A DNA stretch of 6,447 nt from Candidatus Zixiibacteriota bacterium (lineage in GTDB: Bacteria; SM23-81; DAOVCL01), in the NCBI GenBank assembly GCA_030670005.1, contig DAOVCL010000119.1, positions 1 to 6,447 on the forward strand. Direction: 5' to 3'. Under the pieces are notes generated by a model. That model saw nothing but the letters and a program-made list of their open reading frames with translations. It did not search any database and was not told the origin of the DNA. Within the stretch, counting starts at the first letter, position 1; every line of letters begins with the position of its first letter. Both the position numbers and the translations under genes were made by a program. Positions 1 through 6,041 of this stretch are shown in pieces.

Positions 1-510
1 GGGATAATGATGATCAGTGACTATAACATCAATTCCCAACTCCCTGGCCCTCTTTACCTCTTGGGTGGCAGTAATCCCACAATCTACGGTTATCAAGAGG
101 CTTACCCCTCTATCCTTAGCTGCCTGGATCCCCTCTAAGGATAGGCCATAACCCTCTATCAGTCGGTTGGGAATGTAGGTAGTGACCTCCCCTCCTAATC
201 CTTTGAGCACATAGGATAAAAGAGCGGTAGCGGTGAGCCCATCCACATCATAGTCTCCGAAGATCATCATCCTCTCCCCTACCCTCAGGGCAGAGCTGAT
301 CCTCTCTGAGGCCTCCTCCACCCCCTGAAGGAGAAAGGGATCTTCCAGATCAGACCATTGGGGTTTAAGGTAGGCACGGGCCTGATCGATGTTCTTCACC
401 CCCCGGTTGAGCATAACCTCAGCTAAGGGGAGAGGAAAATTGAGCCTCTCAGAGAACTCCCTTACCTCCTCATCCCTATGTCCTTGTACTAATTTCCAGC
501 GGTATCTCAT
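1..510 (-). CDS. recJ: Single-stranded-DNA-specific exonuclease RecJ, N-terminal part (3' end outside window)
   Basis: RecJ is a cytoplasmic DHH-family 5'-to-3' single-strand DNA exonuclease acting in recombination and mismatch/base-excision repair. My translation of the minus strand gives 170 codons, open to the left edge. Motif I, DYDVDG followed by LTATA, is at residues 86-91; PNRL.EGYGLS at about 114-124; motif II, VDCGI, at 142-146; motif III, TDHH, at 165-168. These are the metal-binding motifs of the family in the usual order and spacing, and the preceding 'ML.RG..........YLKP' segment is also typical of RecJ. The full protein is usually about 550-600 residues, so roughly two thirds lies outside. 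I chose ATG at 510; an in-frame ATG at 522 overlaps the likely -10 box and would not be transcribed from that promoter. No good Shine-Dalgarno precedes either start. The gene is separated from its upstream neighbour by a terminator, so it is its own unit. Identity is clear; the exact start is less certain. Confidence 0.93.
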   Translation of the reverse strand, partial: MRYRWKLVQGHRDEEVREFSERLNFPLPLAEVMLNRGVKNIDQARAYLKPQWSDLEDPFLLQGVEEASERISSALRVGERMMIFGDYDVDGLTATALLSYVLKGLGGEVTTYIPNRLIEGYGLSLEGIQAAKDRGVSLLITVDCGITATQEVKRARELGIDVIVTDHHYP

Positions 511-804
511 CTGTGGCCCCATTATAAGAAATGCGGGTGGGAAAATCAATCAGATTTTCTAAGTTTTTTGGTACGGGACTCCACAGGGCTACTATAATGG
601 AAAGCTGGTTCCACCTCTTGAAGTTAGACCAGGACCTAAGTCTTCTTCCCCATAGCCTTTCTACCCAATATCTCTGATCGCCTATATAATCCAACCATTG
701 TCAGTGTGAAATATAATTGAAGCTGCATCCTATCTGAACACCAGGTAATAGGCCATTGAAGAACTCCATTTGCCTAAACAACTCCTCTTTCAGAGAACCC
801 GGAT
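511..804 (-). other. Gene-poor spacer with a possible decayed or chance small ORF
   Basis: I see no recognisable gene here. One minus-strand frame is open from ATG at 769 for 22 codons to a TGA at 701-703, then continues in the same frame without a stop to TAG at 476-478, running into recJ by about 35 bases in another frame. Ignoring the TGA gives about 97 codons, unusually rich in tryptophan (for example QRYWVERLW and RSWSNFKRWN). A GAGGAG lies 14 bases before the ATG, too far to be convincing. It could be a small gene broken by one nonsense change, or chance; I recognise no family. The recJ promoter lies inside its distal part, which argues against a functional gene. Confidence 0.2.
521..549 (-). 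promoter_or_regulatory. Probable sigma70-type promoter of recJ
   Basis: On the minus strand, TTGATT (544-549, four of six consensus bases) is followed after exactly 17 bases by a perfect TATAAT (521-526). Transcription would begin near 513-515, only about 3-5 bases before the ATG at 510, giving a nearly leaderless message. The position just upstream of recJ and downstream of a terminator fits a promoter. It has been recognised by eye only. Confidence 0.5.
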
Positions 805-843
805 AAAAAGAACCACCCCTTGAAGTGTTTCAAAGGGTGGTTC
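805..843 (-). terminator. Intrinsic terminator of the C25 peptidase gene
   Basis: A 15-base-pair stem (829-843 with 810-824) with a four-base loop (825-828) is followed on the minus strand by five U residues (805-809). The only imperfection in the stem becomes a G.U pair in minus-strand RNA but a C/A mismatch in plus-strand RNA, which independently shows that it serves minus-strand transcription. It begins 26 bases past the stop codon of the peptidase gene. Confidence 0.9.
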
Positions 844-869
844 ATCGTTGGGGCTTTTTCCCGATGGTG

Positions 870-3800
870 CTACTTGAGGAGGATCATCTTCTTGGCCTGG
901 GTGAAATCTCCTGCCTGCAGACGGTAGAAATAGATACCCGAGGCATGGAAGCTTGCATCCCACCTTGCAGTCTTATAGCCAGCCTTCTGGTTCTCATCGA
1001 CTAAGGTGACCACCCTCTGACCGCCGATATTGAACACCTCCAGCTTTACCCTACAATCACAGGGCAAGGCATACCTGATCTCGGTGATGGGGTTGAAGGG
1101 GTTGGGGTAGTTTTGGCTCAAGCCAAACTCCTCAGGCAAAGAGCTGCCAACCGGTTTTGCTAAACCACCAGTTGGTTTTATTAAACCATCTATCCATTCT
1201 GTAGGCAACTGGTTCACCAAAGAATCATAAAGAACCGCATTCTCCAGTTTCAATGGAATAGCAGCTTTAAGCTCCTCCACAACCAATTGAAAGCCAATAT
1301 TAGCCACTCTGTATTTGCCGGCTGCTAACATCTTCTTCATCTCCAGATCCGGTACATTGCCTACCTTGATCTTTCCAGCTTTAACATCGATATAAGGAGC
1401 AAAGAGCCCAAACTTCTCGGTAATCAATCCACTATCGTCCACTGCCTGGGCAGCTATAAGCTTGGGATCGTAGGTGATGGTGTATTCAAAACCGCACAGA
1501 GCCTCGGAATTGACCAAATCAACCGGAACAACTACCACTCCATCCTTGGAGACCTCTGTCTCTCCAACGACTAATCTGTTTGGCGCTCCCTCCATGCTTA
1601 CCGGTGGTTCATAGGCCAGACCTCCCCTATCACCCATGCAGTACTCATGCCAGATGCAATCAAGGGCATCGCAGATAGGATCGTATCCACAGGTCGTACC
1701 AGGAGGTGCAGGTGGATCCACACCAGGCTCACCCACATACCAATATATCAGATTAAGCGCATCGCCCAGCGTAATCGAGTCATCATCGTTATAGTCAGCA
1801 GCATCCAAACAGCTTGGAACAGGGGAACCACTGAAGATGTAGTTCAATAAGAGGAGCCCATCTCCTAAGGTATATGTACCACCGCCATCTACATCACCGC
1901 GCTTAAACTCCCCAGGATCTTCCGTAATCAAGCAGATCCCTCGATAGGGGAGAAAGTTGTGTTTGGTCACCGTCACATAGAGATCACCGGAAGACTGGGG
2001 GGAGATGGTGAAATCTGCCTCTCCTGAGTCATCTGTGAGTAATGTGGAGTATACATCATCTCCGTCTTTACAGAGACAGGCCAAGGCACCTGAGACGGGA
2101 TTTTCACCTGAATCAGTGACCTGCACAGGGAAAGAGCATTCCCCTGTTGGACCGCAAGTGGGATGAGAAACCCGGAGGCTTTCAGGAGGAGATATCCAAA
2201 CTGGCATCGTTGGGTCTCCCAGAAGATTCAAAGATTGCAGGCAATAAACATCAAGCGGAAAAGAGTTTTGACCTTCCTCAGAAGGATCGGCAGGATCATG
2301 TAGAGGATACAAGTTCTTAGTTTGCTGTAAAGTCCAACCAACAGAGTTTGAAGGATTCTGGAAAAGAGTGGAAAAGAACAGTTTATCAAGCAGAGAGGAA
2401 AAGACCAGTCGGCCCCTCTTGATAATTCCAGCGCCGCTGTTTCCGATGTAGGCCACACCGCCACCTTGGGGGTTGGTGAGCCAATGCTTGCCAAAACAGG
2501 CTGTGTACTCTGGCATAATAACAGAAATTATATCATTATCATCGGGAGTACTATGATCACATTTACACCAAATGGCAGTGTCCAAAGCAGCACTCATACA
2601 GGAAAATGAAAAGAATAATCCATATCTAAGACCGTTATTGAGAGTATCTATGTCCGTAGTGGTCAGAAACTGGTGAGTATTGGGAGCAGGTTCAACGGAA
2701 ATTTTACCCCACCATCCATGGCCAGCATGATTGGTCAGATAATAGCCCTCCTTGAGCTCCCGTACGGCCTGGGCATGGTTAATCTGATCGAAAGAAAAGG
2801 TCCCCCCGCAGGGTGTGTATATATCCTCGTAAAGCCGACGACAACTGGGCTCTCCAGGAAGATCAACAACCACGCTGTCCTTGAAGAGTCCTCCAGAAAC
2901 GCAGCCGGTATGTAAATAAGCGCCCAGAAGAAGGAACTGCTTTTCTGCATAATCTAAGGGAGGACTCTGCTGGTAGGTCAAGACCTTGTTAACGAAGACC
3001 TCTGCCTCTTCTTTGTTAGAGACTGAGGCGCGGCCGACACATAGATCTGCATAGTAGTCAATAAAATGAGCCTCATACCTGGGCCAGCCATTAACTGTGT
3101 CAACGACACCACACCAGTCGCCATACCATCCATCTCCGTCCAAATCCCATGTCCCATCAAGGGCAGCATAGTATTGATCGGTCCTCATGGTTGGAGCACC
3201 GTTATAATAAAAATACAAATGACAGCCAACCGCGCTGCGCCTGGCTGGAACATTAGCTGGATCTCCTGCAAGAAGGATGTGTTCAGTCCCGAAACTCACC
3301 TGATCTCCAATAAAGTTACGAATTCTCTGAGGGTTGTCCACACCTGGCCAATATTGATAAATAGAGTCCAGATCAACCATGGTTGTCCTCATACCTCGTC
3401 TGGTGTTCCAATCAGCTAAGGGTTGGAATGAGGCGGCCAACGAATCGGATGTAATGATGACACAGGCCCAGACAGCATTGGCTGAGACAATCTGGGGGGT
3501 GGGGCCAAAAAGGGCTACTTGCTCCGGGTTTTCCACCATCTCTTGGGTCATACTGGTATAGAAATCATGAGTATACTGGGTTCTTCTTTCAATGGGCAAA
3601 GACCAATCCTCAGCAGTCTCCAGCTCTAAGGTAAAGCTGATAGAAGTGTAAAGGAAAAGCTTCCCATCAGCCGGAATATATTGGAGAGGATAGAAGTGGA
3701 CATTGGCTATTTTGGTCCCAGCGAAATATCCCTCATACCCTGACCTCAAGGTTACCCCTGGAAAAGGCTCCGAGGAGTTATAGATCGCTGTATCTGGCGG

Positions 3801-4157
3801 GACGAAATCTGGTAGTGGGGAACCGTCAAGGATTATTGGCTCCTGAGCCGGGTAGATGAGATAGGTTCCTTCAACTTCCTCGGAATCAAGAACAGTTATA
3901 TTGAAACCAGCAACCCTGGTATCCTTAGGGATAGCAAACCTGAAAGTCCTTACTGGTAGAGCTGGCTCTCCCGGAGTTCCCATATGGATACAGCTTGGTA
4001 ACGAGACGAAATCATAGCCCTCAATCTGGCTGAAAGAGAGCTGAGAGAGGGTATATGTCAGTGTTTTCTGCACTGTAGCAGAAACATCTCCTCCAGCTAA
4101 GACAAAAATAGCCAAAAGAACCGAGGAGATAACTAAAAAATTCCTCAACGTCCTCAT
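870..4157 (-). CDS. Secreted gingipain-like C25 cysteine peptidase with Ig, dockerin, cohesin-like and sorting domains
   Basis: Likely an exported, cell-surface cysteine endopeptidase of family C25. Numbering from the ATG at 4157 (1095 residues): signal peptide 1-27 (MRTLRNFL..., cleavage near VSA); propeptide-like region to about 220; catalytic domain about 225-655, with NHAGHG (477-482, catalytic His480) and FSFSC (Cys520) matching the gingipain His/Cys pair, then a glycine-rich GGGVAYIGNSGAG segment; Ig-like domain about 655-744; type I dockerin about 752-810 with two calcium-loop repeats (DVDGGG...LGD and DYNDDD...LGD), then a cysteine-rich CGYDP..D.LDC stretch; cohesin-like beta-domain about 857-990; C-terminal sorting domain about 1010-1095, with QNYPNPFNP and a final KKMILLK. 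An ATG 39 bases upstream (4196) is in frame, but the 4157 start has AGGAG eight bases before it and begins a clean signal peptide. A strong terminator follows. Substrate specificity cannot be read from the sequence. Confidence 0.9.
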   Translation of the reverse strand: MRTLRNFLVISSVLLAIFVLAGGDVSATVQKTLTYTLSQLSFSQIEGYDFVSLPSCIHMGTPGEPALPVRTFRFAIPKDTRVAGFNITVLDSEEVEGTYLIYPAQEPIILDGSPLPDFVPPDTAIYNSSEPFPGVTLRSGYEGYFAGTKIANVHFYPLQYIPADGKLFLYTSISFTLELETAEDWSLPIERRTQYTHDFYTSMTQEMVENPEQVALFGPTPQIVSANAVWACVIITSDSLAASFQPLADWNTRRGMRTTMVDLDSIYQYWPGVDNPQRIRNFIGDQVSFGTEHILLAGDPANVPARRSAVGCHLYFYYNGAPTMRTDQYYAALDGTWDLDGDGWYGDWCGVVDTVNGWPRYEAHFIDYYADLCVGRASVSNKEEAEVFVNKVLTYQQSPPLDYAEKQFLLLGAYLHTGCVSGGLFKDSVVVDLPGEPSCRRLYEDIYTPCGGTFSFDQINHAQAVRELKEGYYLTNHAGHGWWGKISVEPAPNTHQFLTTTDIDTLNNGLRYGLFFSFSCMSAALDTAIWCKCDHSTPDDNDIISVIMPEYTACFGKHWLTNPQGGGVAYIGNSGAGIIKRGRLVFSSLLDKLFFSTLFQNPSNSVGWTLQQTKNLYPLHDPADPSEEGQNSFPLDVYCLQSLNLLGDPTMPVWISPPESLRVSHPTCGPTGECSFPVQVTDSGENPVSGALACLCKDGDDVYSTLLTDDSGEADFTISPQSSGDLYVTVTKHNFLPYRGICLITEDPGEFKRGDVDGGGTYTLGDGLLLLNYIFSGSPVPSCLDAADYNDDDSITLGDALNLIYWYVGEPGVDPPAPPGTTCGYDPICDALDCIWHEYCMGDRGGLAYEPPVSMEGAPNRLVVGETEVSKDGVVVVPVDLVNSEALCGFEYTITYDPKLIAAQAVDDSGLITEKFGLFAPYIDVKAGKIKVGNVPDLEMKKMLAAGKYRVANIGFQLVVEELKAAIPLKLENAVLYDSLVNQLPTEWIDGLIKPTGGLAKPVGSSLPEEFGLSQNYPNPFNPITEIRYALPCDCRVKLEVFNIGGQRVVTLVDENQKAGYKTARWDASFHASGIYFYRLQAGDFTQAKKMILLK

Positions 4158-4165
4158 TTTTTCTG

Positions 4166-4172
4166 CTCCTTT
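4166..4172 (-). promoter_or_regulatory. Ribosome binding site deciding the C25 peptidase start
   Basis: AAAGGAG sits eight bases upstream of the ATG at 4157. No equivalent site precedes the longer in-frame start at 4196, and starting at 4157 places the hydrophobic signal peptide at the N terminus. Confidence 0.75.
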
Positions 4173-4216
4173 CTTGGCTTCACCTTTACGCTTCATATCT
4201 AAACGCTCTTTTTACC

Positions 4217-4236
4217 CTACATTTTTTGTCCTCCTC
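4217..4236 (-). promoter_or_regulatory. Start-stop minimal ORF (AUG-UAG) behind a strong Shine-Dalgarno
   Basis: GAGGAGG (4230-4236) is followed after seven bases by ATG (4220-4222) and immediately by TAG (4217-4219). It is the best-spaced ribosome binding site in the spacer, yet it leads to a one-codon reading frame about 60 bases before the peptidase start. It may load ribosomes onto the leader, may be the remains of a former start, or may be chance. The sequence pattern is certain; a function is inferred. Confidence 0.35.
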
Positions 4237-4265
4237 TTTTAGGTTAAAGGTGTCATCTTTTGTAG

Positions 4266-4285
4266 GGGTCGGATTTATCCGACCC
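4266..4285. repeat. Perfect REP-like palindrome in the spacer
   Basis: Two nine-base arms, GGGTCGGAT and ATCCGACCC, flank a two-base centre. No U-tract follows on either strand, so it is not a classical terminator. It resembles the GTAGGGGC/G-type intergenic palindromes that are dispersed in many bacterial genomes. It lies in the leader region of the peptidase gene. Confidence 0.6.
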
Positions 4286-4303
4286 GCCCTCCTCCAGAAC
4301 TCC

Positions 4304-4360
4304 TTAAGCAGCCATCTTCATCACCCCCTGAGTTAAAGGTTGAGGGTCTGTTTCTTTCAT
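4304..4360 (-). CDS. Possible 18-residue small ORF in the leader region
   Basis: ATG at 4360 opens 18 codons (MKETDPQPLT... to ...KMAA) ending in TAA at 4304-4306. GGGAGG (4368-4373) lies seven bases before the start, which is good spacing. After the TAA the same frame stays open through the palindrome (encoding GSDKSDPY) to a TGA, so an earlier, longer form of about 35 codons is possible. I do not recognise a family. It may be a leader peptide, a remnant carried with a mobile palindromic repeat, or chance. Confidence 0.25.
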   Translation of the reverse strand: MKETDPQPLTQGVMKMAA

Positions 4361-4394
4361 CCAACCACCTCCCTTGGTCTTCACCATAGGTGTG

Positions 4395-4418
4395 GTGTCA
4401 GGGCTCCTGCCCTGACAC
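4395..4418. repeat. Perfect hairpin palindrome downstream of the operon
   Basis: Ten-base arms, GTGTCAGGGC and GCCCTGACAC, flank a four-base loop. It sits 50 bases past the TGA at 4469 that would end the in-frame propeller gene. It lacks a U-tract on either strand, so termination is doubtful; it could protect the mRNA 3' end or be a member of a dispersed repeat family. Confidence 0.6.
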
Positions 4419-4450
4419 TTCCCACGATCCCGGTCCATTCAGTTCTCCCA

Positions 4451-4471
4451 CTTGTGCCTTGTCCCTTGTCA
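4451..4471. repeat. Three tandem heptamers (CTTGTNN) at the sorting-domain stop codon
   Basis: CTTGTGC, CTTGTCC and CTTGTCA follow one another at 4451-4457, 4458-4464 and 4465-4471. The last unit contains the TGA (read on the minus strand, 4469-4471) that ends the intact sorting-domain frame. Confidence 0.6.
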
Positions 4472-4489
4472 CTTTAGTAGCACGAGCTT

Positions 4490-4538
4490 CTTTGTCCTTG
4501 TTACCTTTAACCTATCACCTTTAACCTTTAACCTGTAG
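4490..4538. repeat. Heptamer array inside the last strand of the sorting domain
   Basis: Seven consecutive seven-base units begin with C(C/T)T; the five at 4504-4538 are closest to each other (CCTTTAA three times, CCTATCA and CCTGTAG). In the correct frame they encode the RLKVKGDRLKVT segment, which is a few residues longer than the same place in the two sister domains (RLQAGDFTQA and QLRAGGYKIS). In the shifted frame they supply the TAA that ends the protein at 4521. Confidence 0.7.
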
Positions 4539-6029
4539 AAGTATATTCCACTGGCTACATCTTGGCCCATATTGTCCTTCCCATCCCATACCACTTGATA
4601 CTCTCCTGGCTTCTGTCTCCTGTTGTCCACCAAATTTCTGACCTCTTGCCCTAAAATGTTGTAGACCTTTAGGGTGACGGCCGTCGGCCGTCAGGTGGTA
4701 GGGGATGAGGGTGGCAGAATTAAACGGATTCGGCCAGTTCTGATAAAGCCTGTAATCTAATACCTGATACCTGACCCCTGGTTCCTCCTCAATGCCGTTT
4801 AGCGAACTCTTGACAAAGTAGATCTGTGGGCCTTCACCAAACTGTCTATTGCCCCGGGAAGCAATATATATCCCTGCCTCTATCCCGAGGTCAAGGCACG
4901 GTTGCGAAGAAAGAATCAATGTGCTGTCATAGACCCCTATGCTCGGATCGCTCCAGGTCTCCCCACTGTCGGTGGACATAGCAAACCTAATTTGCGAAGC
5001 GGTATCGCCAGGAAATGTCGCATCCCAGACCACATACAACCTACCCTTGTTATCTACATCAATCTGGGGTTGAGCATCGCTGGTACTCATACTATCATTG
5101 TTCACCTTGATGTTGGGGTCGCTCCAGGTAATGCCACCATCAGTAGATCGGCCAAAGTAAATGCATTTATTCGGATAATAATTCCAGACAACATAGAGAT
5201 TGCCACCTTTATCTACAGCTATAGAGGGAAAGATTGAATAAACTGAATGTCCTCCAGAAACATTATTCACTTTAATACTTGAGGACCATGTTTTTCCACC
5301 ATCGATAGATTTAGAAAAGTAGATATCGGCACTGTAAAATCTGAGGTCAACCCAGACCACATAGATATTTCCTTGCCCATCGAGGGCAGTAGAAGAAAGG
5401 CACTGAACATCATCGTCAGGGCTATTTACCCTTACATTAGGAGTCCAAGTTGTCCCGGCATCAGTAGACTTGGAAAAGTAGATCTCAGGAAATAATTGGG
5501 CCCACCTGTCATCTGCCCAGGTTACATAGGTAATCCCAGTATCATCCACAGTTAAAGAGGGGGACATTTTAGCTGAGCAATGCCCCCAATCATTCACCTG
5601 TACTTGTGAAGTCCAGCTTTTCCCACTATCTGTGGACATAGAAAAGTAGACATTGCCCCACCATGCATCCTGCCAGGCTATGTAAAGATTCCCCTTCGCA
5701 TCAACATCCAGACACGGAAGATCCGGATATGACGATATAGTTTCATCGTTTACCATCACATTCTTGCTCCAGGTCGCTCCCCCATCAAAAGAACTGGAAA
5801 AGTAGATGTCCCAACTTTGATTATTCCTTCCATCTTGCCAGGCTATATAGATGTTGCCATCCCTATCCACTGCCAGAGTTGGAGGAGAATAAAAACCCCA
5901 CCTACTTGTATCAGCATCATCCACCCTCACACTGGGCCCAAAAGATACATCCTGAGCCAAAAGCATTCCTGGCCGTAAAAAGGCTCCTAAGATAAAAGCC
6001 ATTAAAAATCCTAATTTTAGCCCTCTCAT
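4521..6029 (-). CDS. Secreted BNR/Asp-box beta-propeller protein, sorting domain frameshifted
   Basis: A 502-residue exported protein as read. Signal peptide about 1-26 (MRGLKLGFLMAF..., cleavage near LLA-QD). Six Asp-boxes (S-x-D-x-G-x-T/S-W) occur at Asp 82, 134, 190, 243, 297 and 354, spaced 52-57 residues apart, each preceded by a [L/I]Y[V/I].W blade strand and an IYFS-type strand; this predicts a six-bladed sialidase-fold propeller. The fold is seen in sialidases, but I see no arginine triad and do not call an enzyme; a binding or scaffold role is as likely. A linker (RYQVLDY) leads to QNWPNPFN at 430-437, the start of the sorting domain. After residue 447 the frame shifts at a duplicated heptamer, and the last 55 residues (ADGRHPKGLQ...) are unrelated to any sorting domain. 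The start has AAGGAG six bases before it and lies 12 bases past the upstream gene. Confidence 0.88.
   Translation of the reverse strand: MRGLKLGFLMAFILGAFLRPGMLLAQDVSFGPSVRVDDADTSRWGFYSPPTLAVDRDGNIYIAWQDGRNNQSWDIYFSSSFDGGATWSKNVMVNDETISSYPDLPCLDVDAKGNLYIAWQDAWWGNVYFSMSTDSGKSWTSQVQVNDWGHCSAKMSPSLTVDDTGITYVTWADDRWAQLFPEIYFSKSTDAGTTWTPNVRVNSPDDDVQCLSSTALDGQGNIYVVWVDLRFYSADIYFSKSIDGGKTWSSSIKVNNVSGGHSVYSIFPSIAVDKGGNLYVVWNYYPNKCIYFGRSTDGGITWSDPNIKVNNDSMSTSDAQPQIDVDNKGRLYVVWDATFPGDTASQIRFAMSTDSGETWSDPSIGVYDSTLILSSQPCLDLGIEAGIYIASRGNRQFGEGPQIYFVKSSLNGIEEEPGVRYQVLDYRLYQNWPNPFNSATLIPYHLTADGRHPKGLQHFRARGQKFGGQQETEARRVSSGMGWEGQYGPRCSQWNILLQVKG
4541..4678 (-). repeat. Sorting-domain direct repeat, copy 1
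   Basis: This 138-base block is closely similar at the nucleotide level to 6102-6236, in the same orientation, and encodes the same part of the sorting domain. The copies differ by scattered substitutions and one codon (NRRQK here, SRQK in the other). A long exact stretch spans the WDG region. Such similarity permits recombination or gene conversion between the two genes. Confidence 0.8.
4675..4693. repeat. Duplicated heptamer/palindrome at the frame break
   Basis: On the minus strand GACGGCC occurs twice in direct tandem (4686-4692, then 4679-4685). The same bases form a 19-base palindrome, TGACGGCCG-N-CGGCCGTCA (4675-4693), able to form a hairpin during replication. This is the only place where the propeller frame can change to the sorting-domain frame, because a TGA lies in the second frame just upstream (4692-4694 side). 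Losing one unit (seven bases) restores the frame exactly. Confidence 0.85.
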
Positions 6030-6035
6030 CTCATT

Positions 6036-6041
6036 CTCCTT
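6036..6041 (-). promoter_or_regulatory. Ribosome binding site of the BNR propeller gene
   Basis: AAGGAG directly follows the TGA of the upstream gene (6042-6044) and lies six bases before ATG at 6029. The tight spacing supports co-transcription and probably translational coupling of the two genes. Confidence 0.8.

Larger units (their letters stand above)
4469..4692 (-). pseudogene. Out-of-frame C-terminal sorting domain of the BNR propeller gene
   Basis: Read one base off the propeller frame, this stretch gives an intact module: VTLKVYNILGQEVRNL, then the QKPGEYQVVWDGKDNMGQ core, ASGIYFYRL and a terminal TKKLVLLK before TGA at 4469-4471. It is nearly identical to the module of the upstream gene (VTLRVYNILGEEVRGL... 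KLVLLR). The absence of stops and the conserved protein sequence show that it was recently, or is still intermittently, translated. The frame break falls at the duplicated heptamer 4679-4692; with one unit the propeller frame runs PYHLTAVTLKVYN and continues to the TGA. It is therefore a frameshifted or phase-off part of the same gene, not a separate gene. Confidence 0.85.

Noticed and set aside
1647..3561. Plus-strand reading frames of 60-117 codons and short minus-strand frames inside the peptidase gene
   Set aside because: They all lie within the coding sequence of the 1095-residue peptidase, have no recognisable domains, and reflect low stop density opposite or out of phase with a real gene.
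870..4157. Evidence for a cellulosome-type system from the dockerin
   Set aside because: Dockerins are common in non-cellulolytic candidate phyla, and no carbohydrate-active enzyme or scaffoldin is visible here.
4395..4418. Intrinsic terminator
   Set aside because: There is no U-tract after the hairpin on either strand.
4490..4538. CRISPR or origin iterons
   Set aside because: The units are directly abutting seven-base repeats with no spacers, and they lie inside a conserved coding frame.
4675..4693. Programmed ribosomal frameshift instead of a repeat-length change
   Set aside because: No X-XXY-YYZ slippery heptamer or run of identical bases is present at the junction, and exact restoration by loss of one tandem unit is a simpler explanation. 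It is not formally excluded.
4902..5237. Plus-strand 111-codon frame
   Set aside because: It is antisense to the Asp-box propeller repeats, with no recognisable family or ribosome binding site.
4521..6029. Calling the propeller protein a sialidase
   Set aside because: Asp-boxes occur in many non-enzymatic propellers, and I cannot identify the arginine triad, nucleophilic tyrosine and acid residues of a true sialidase.
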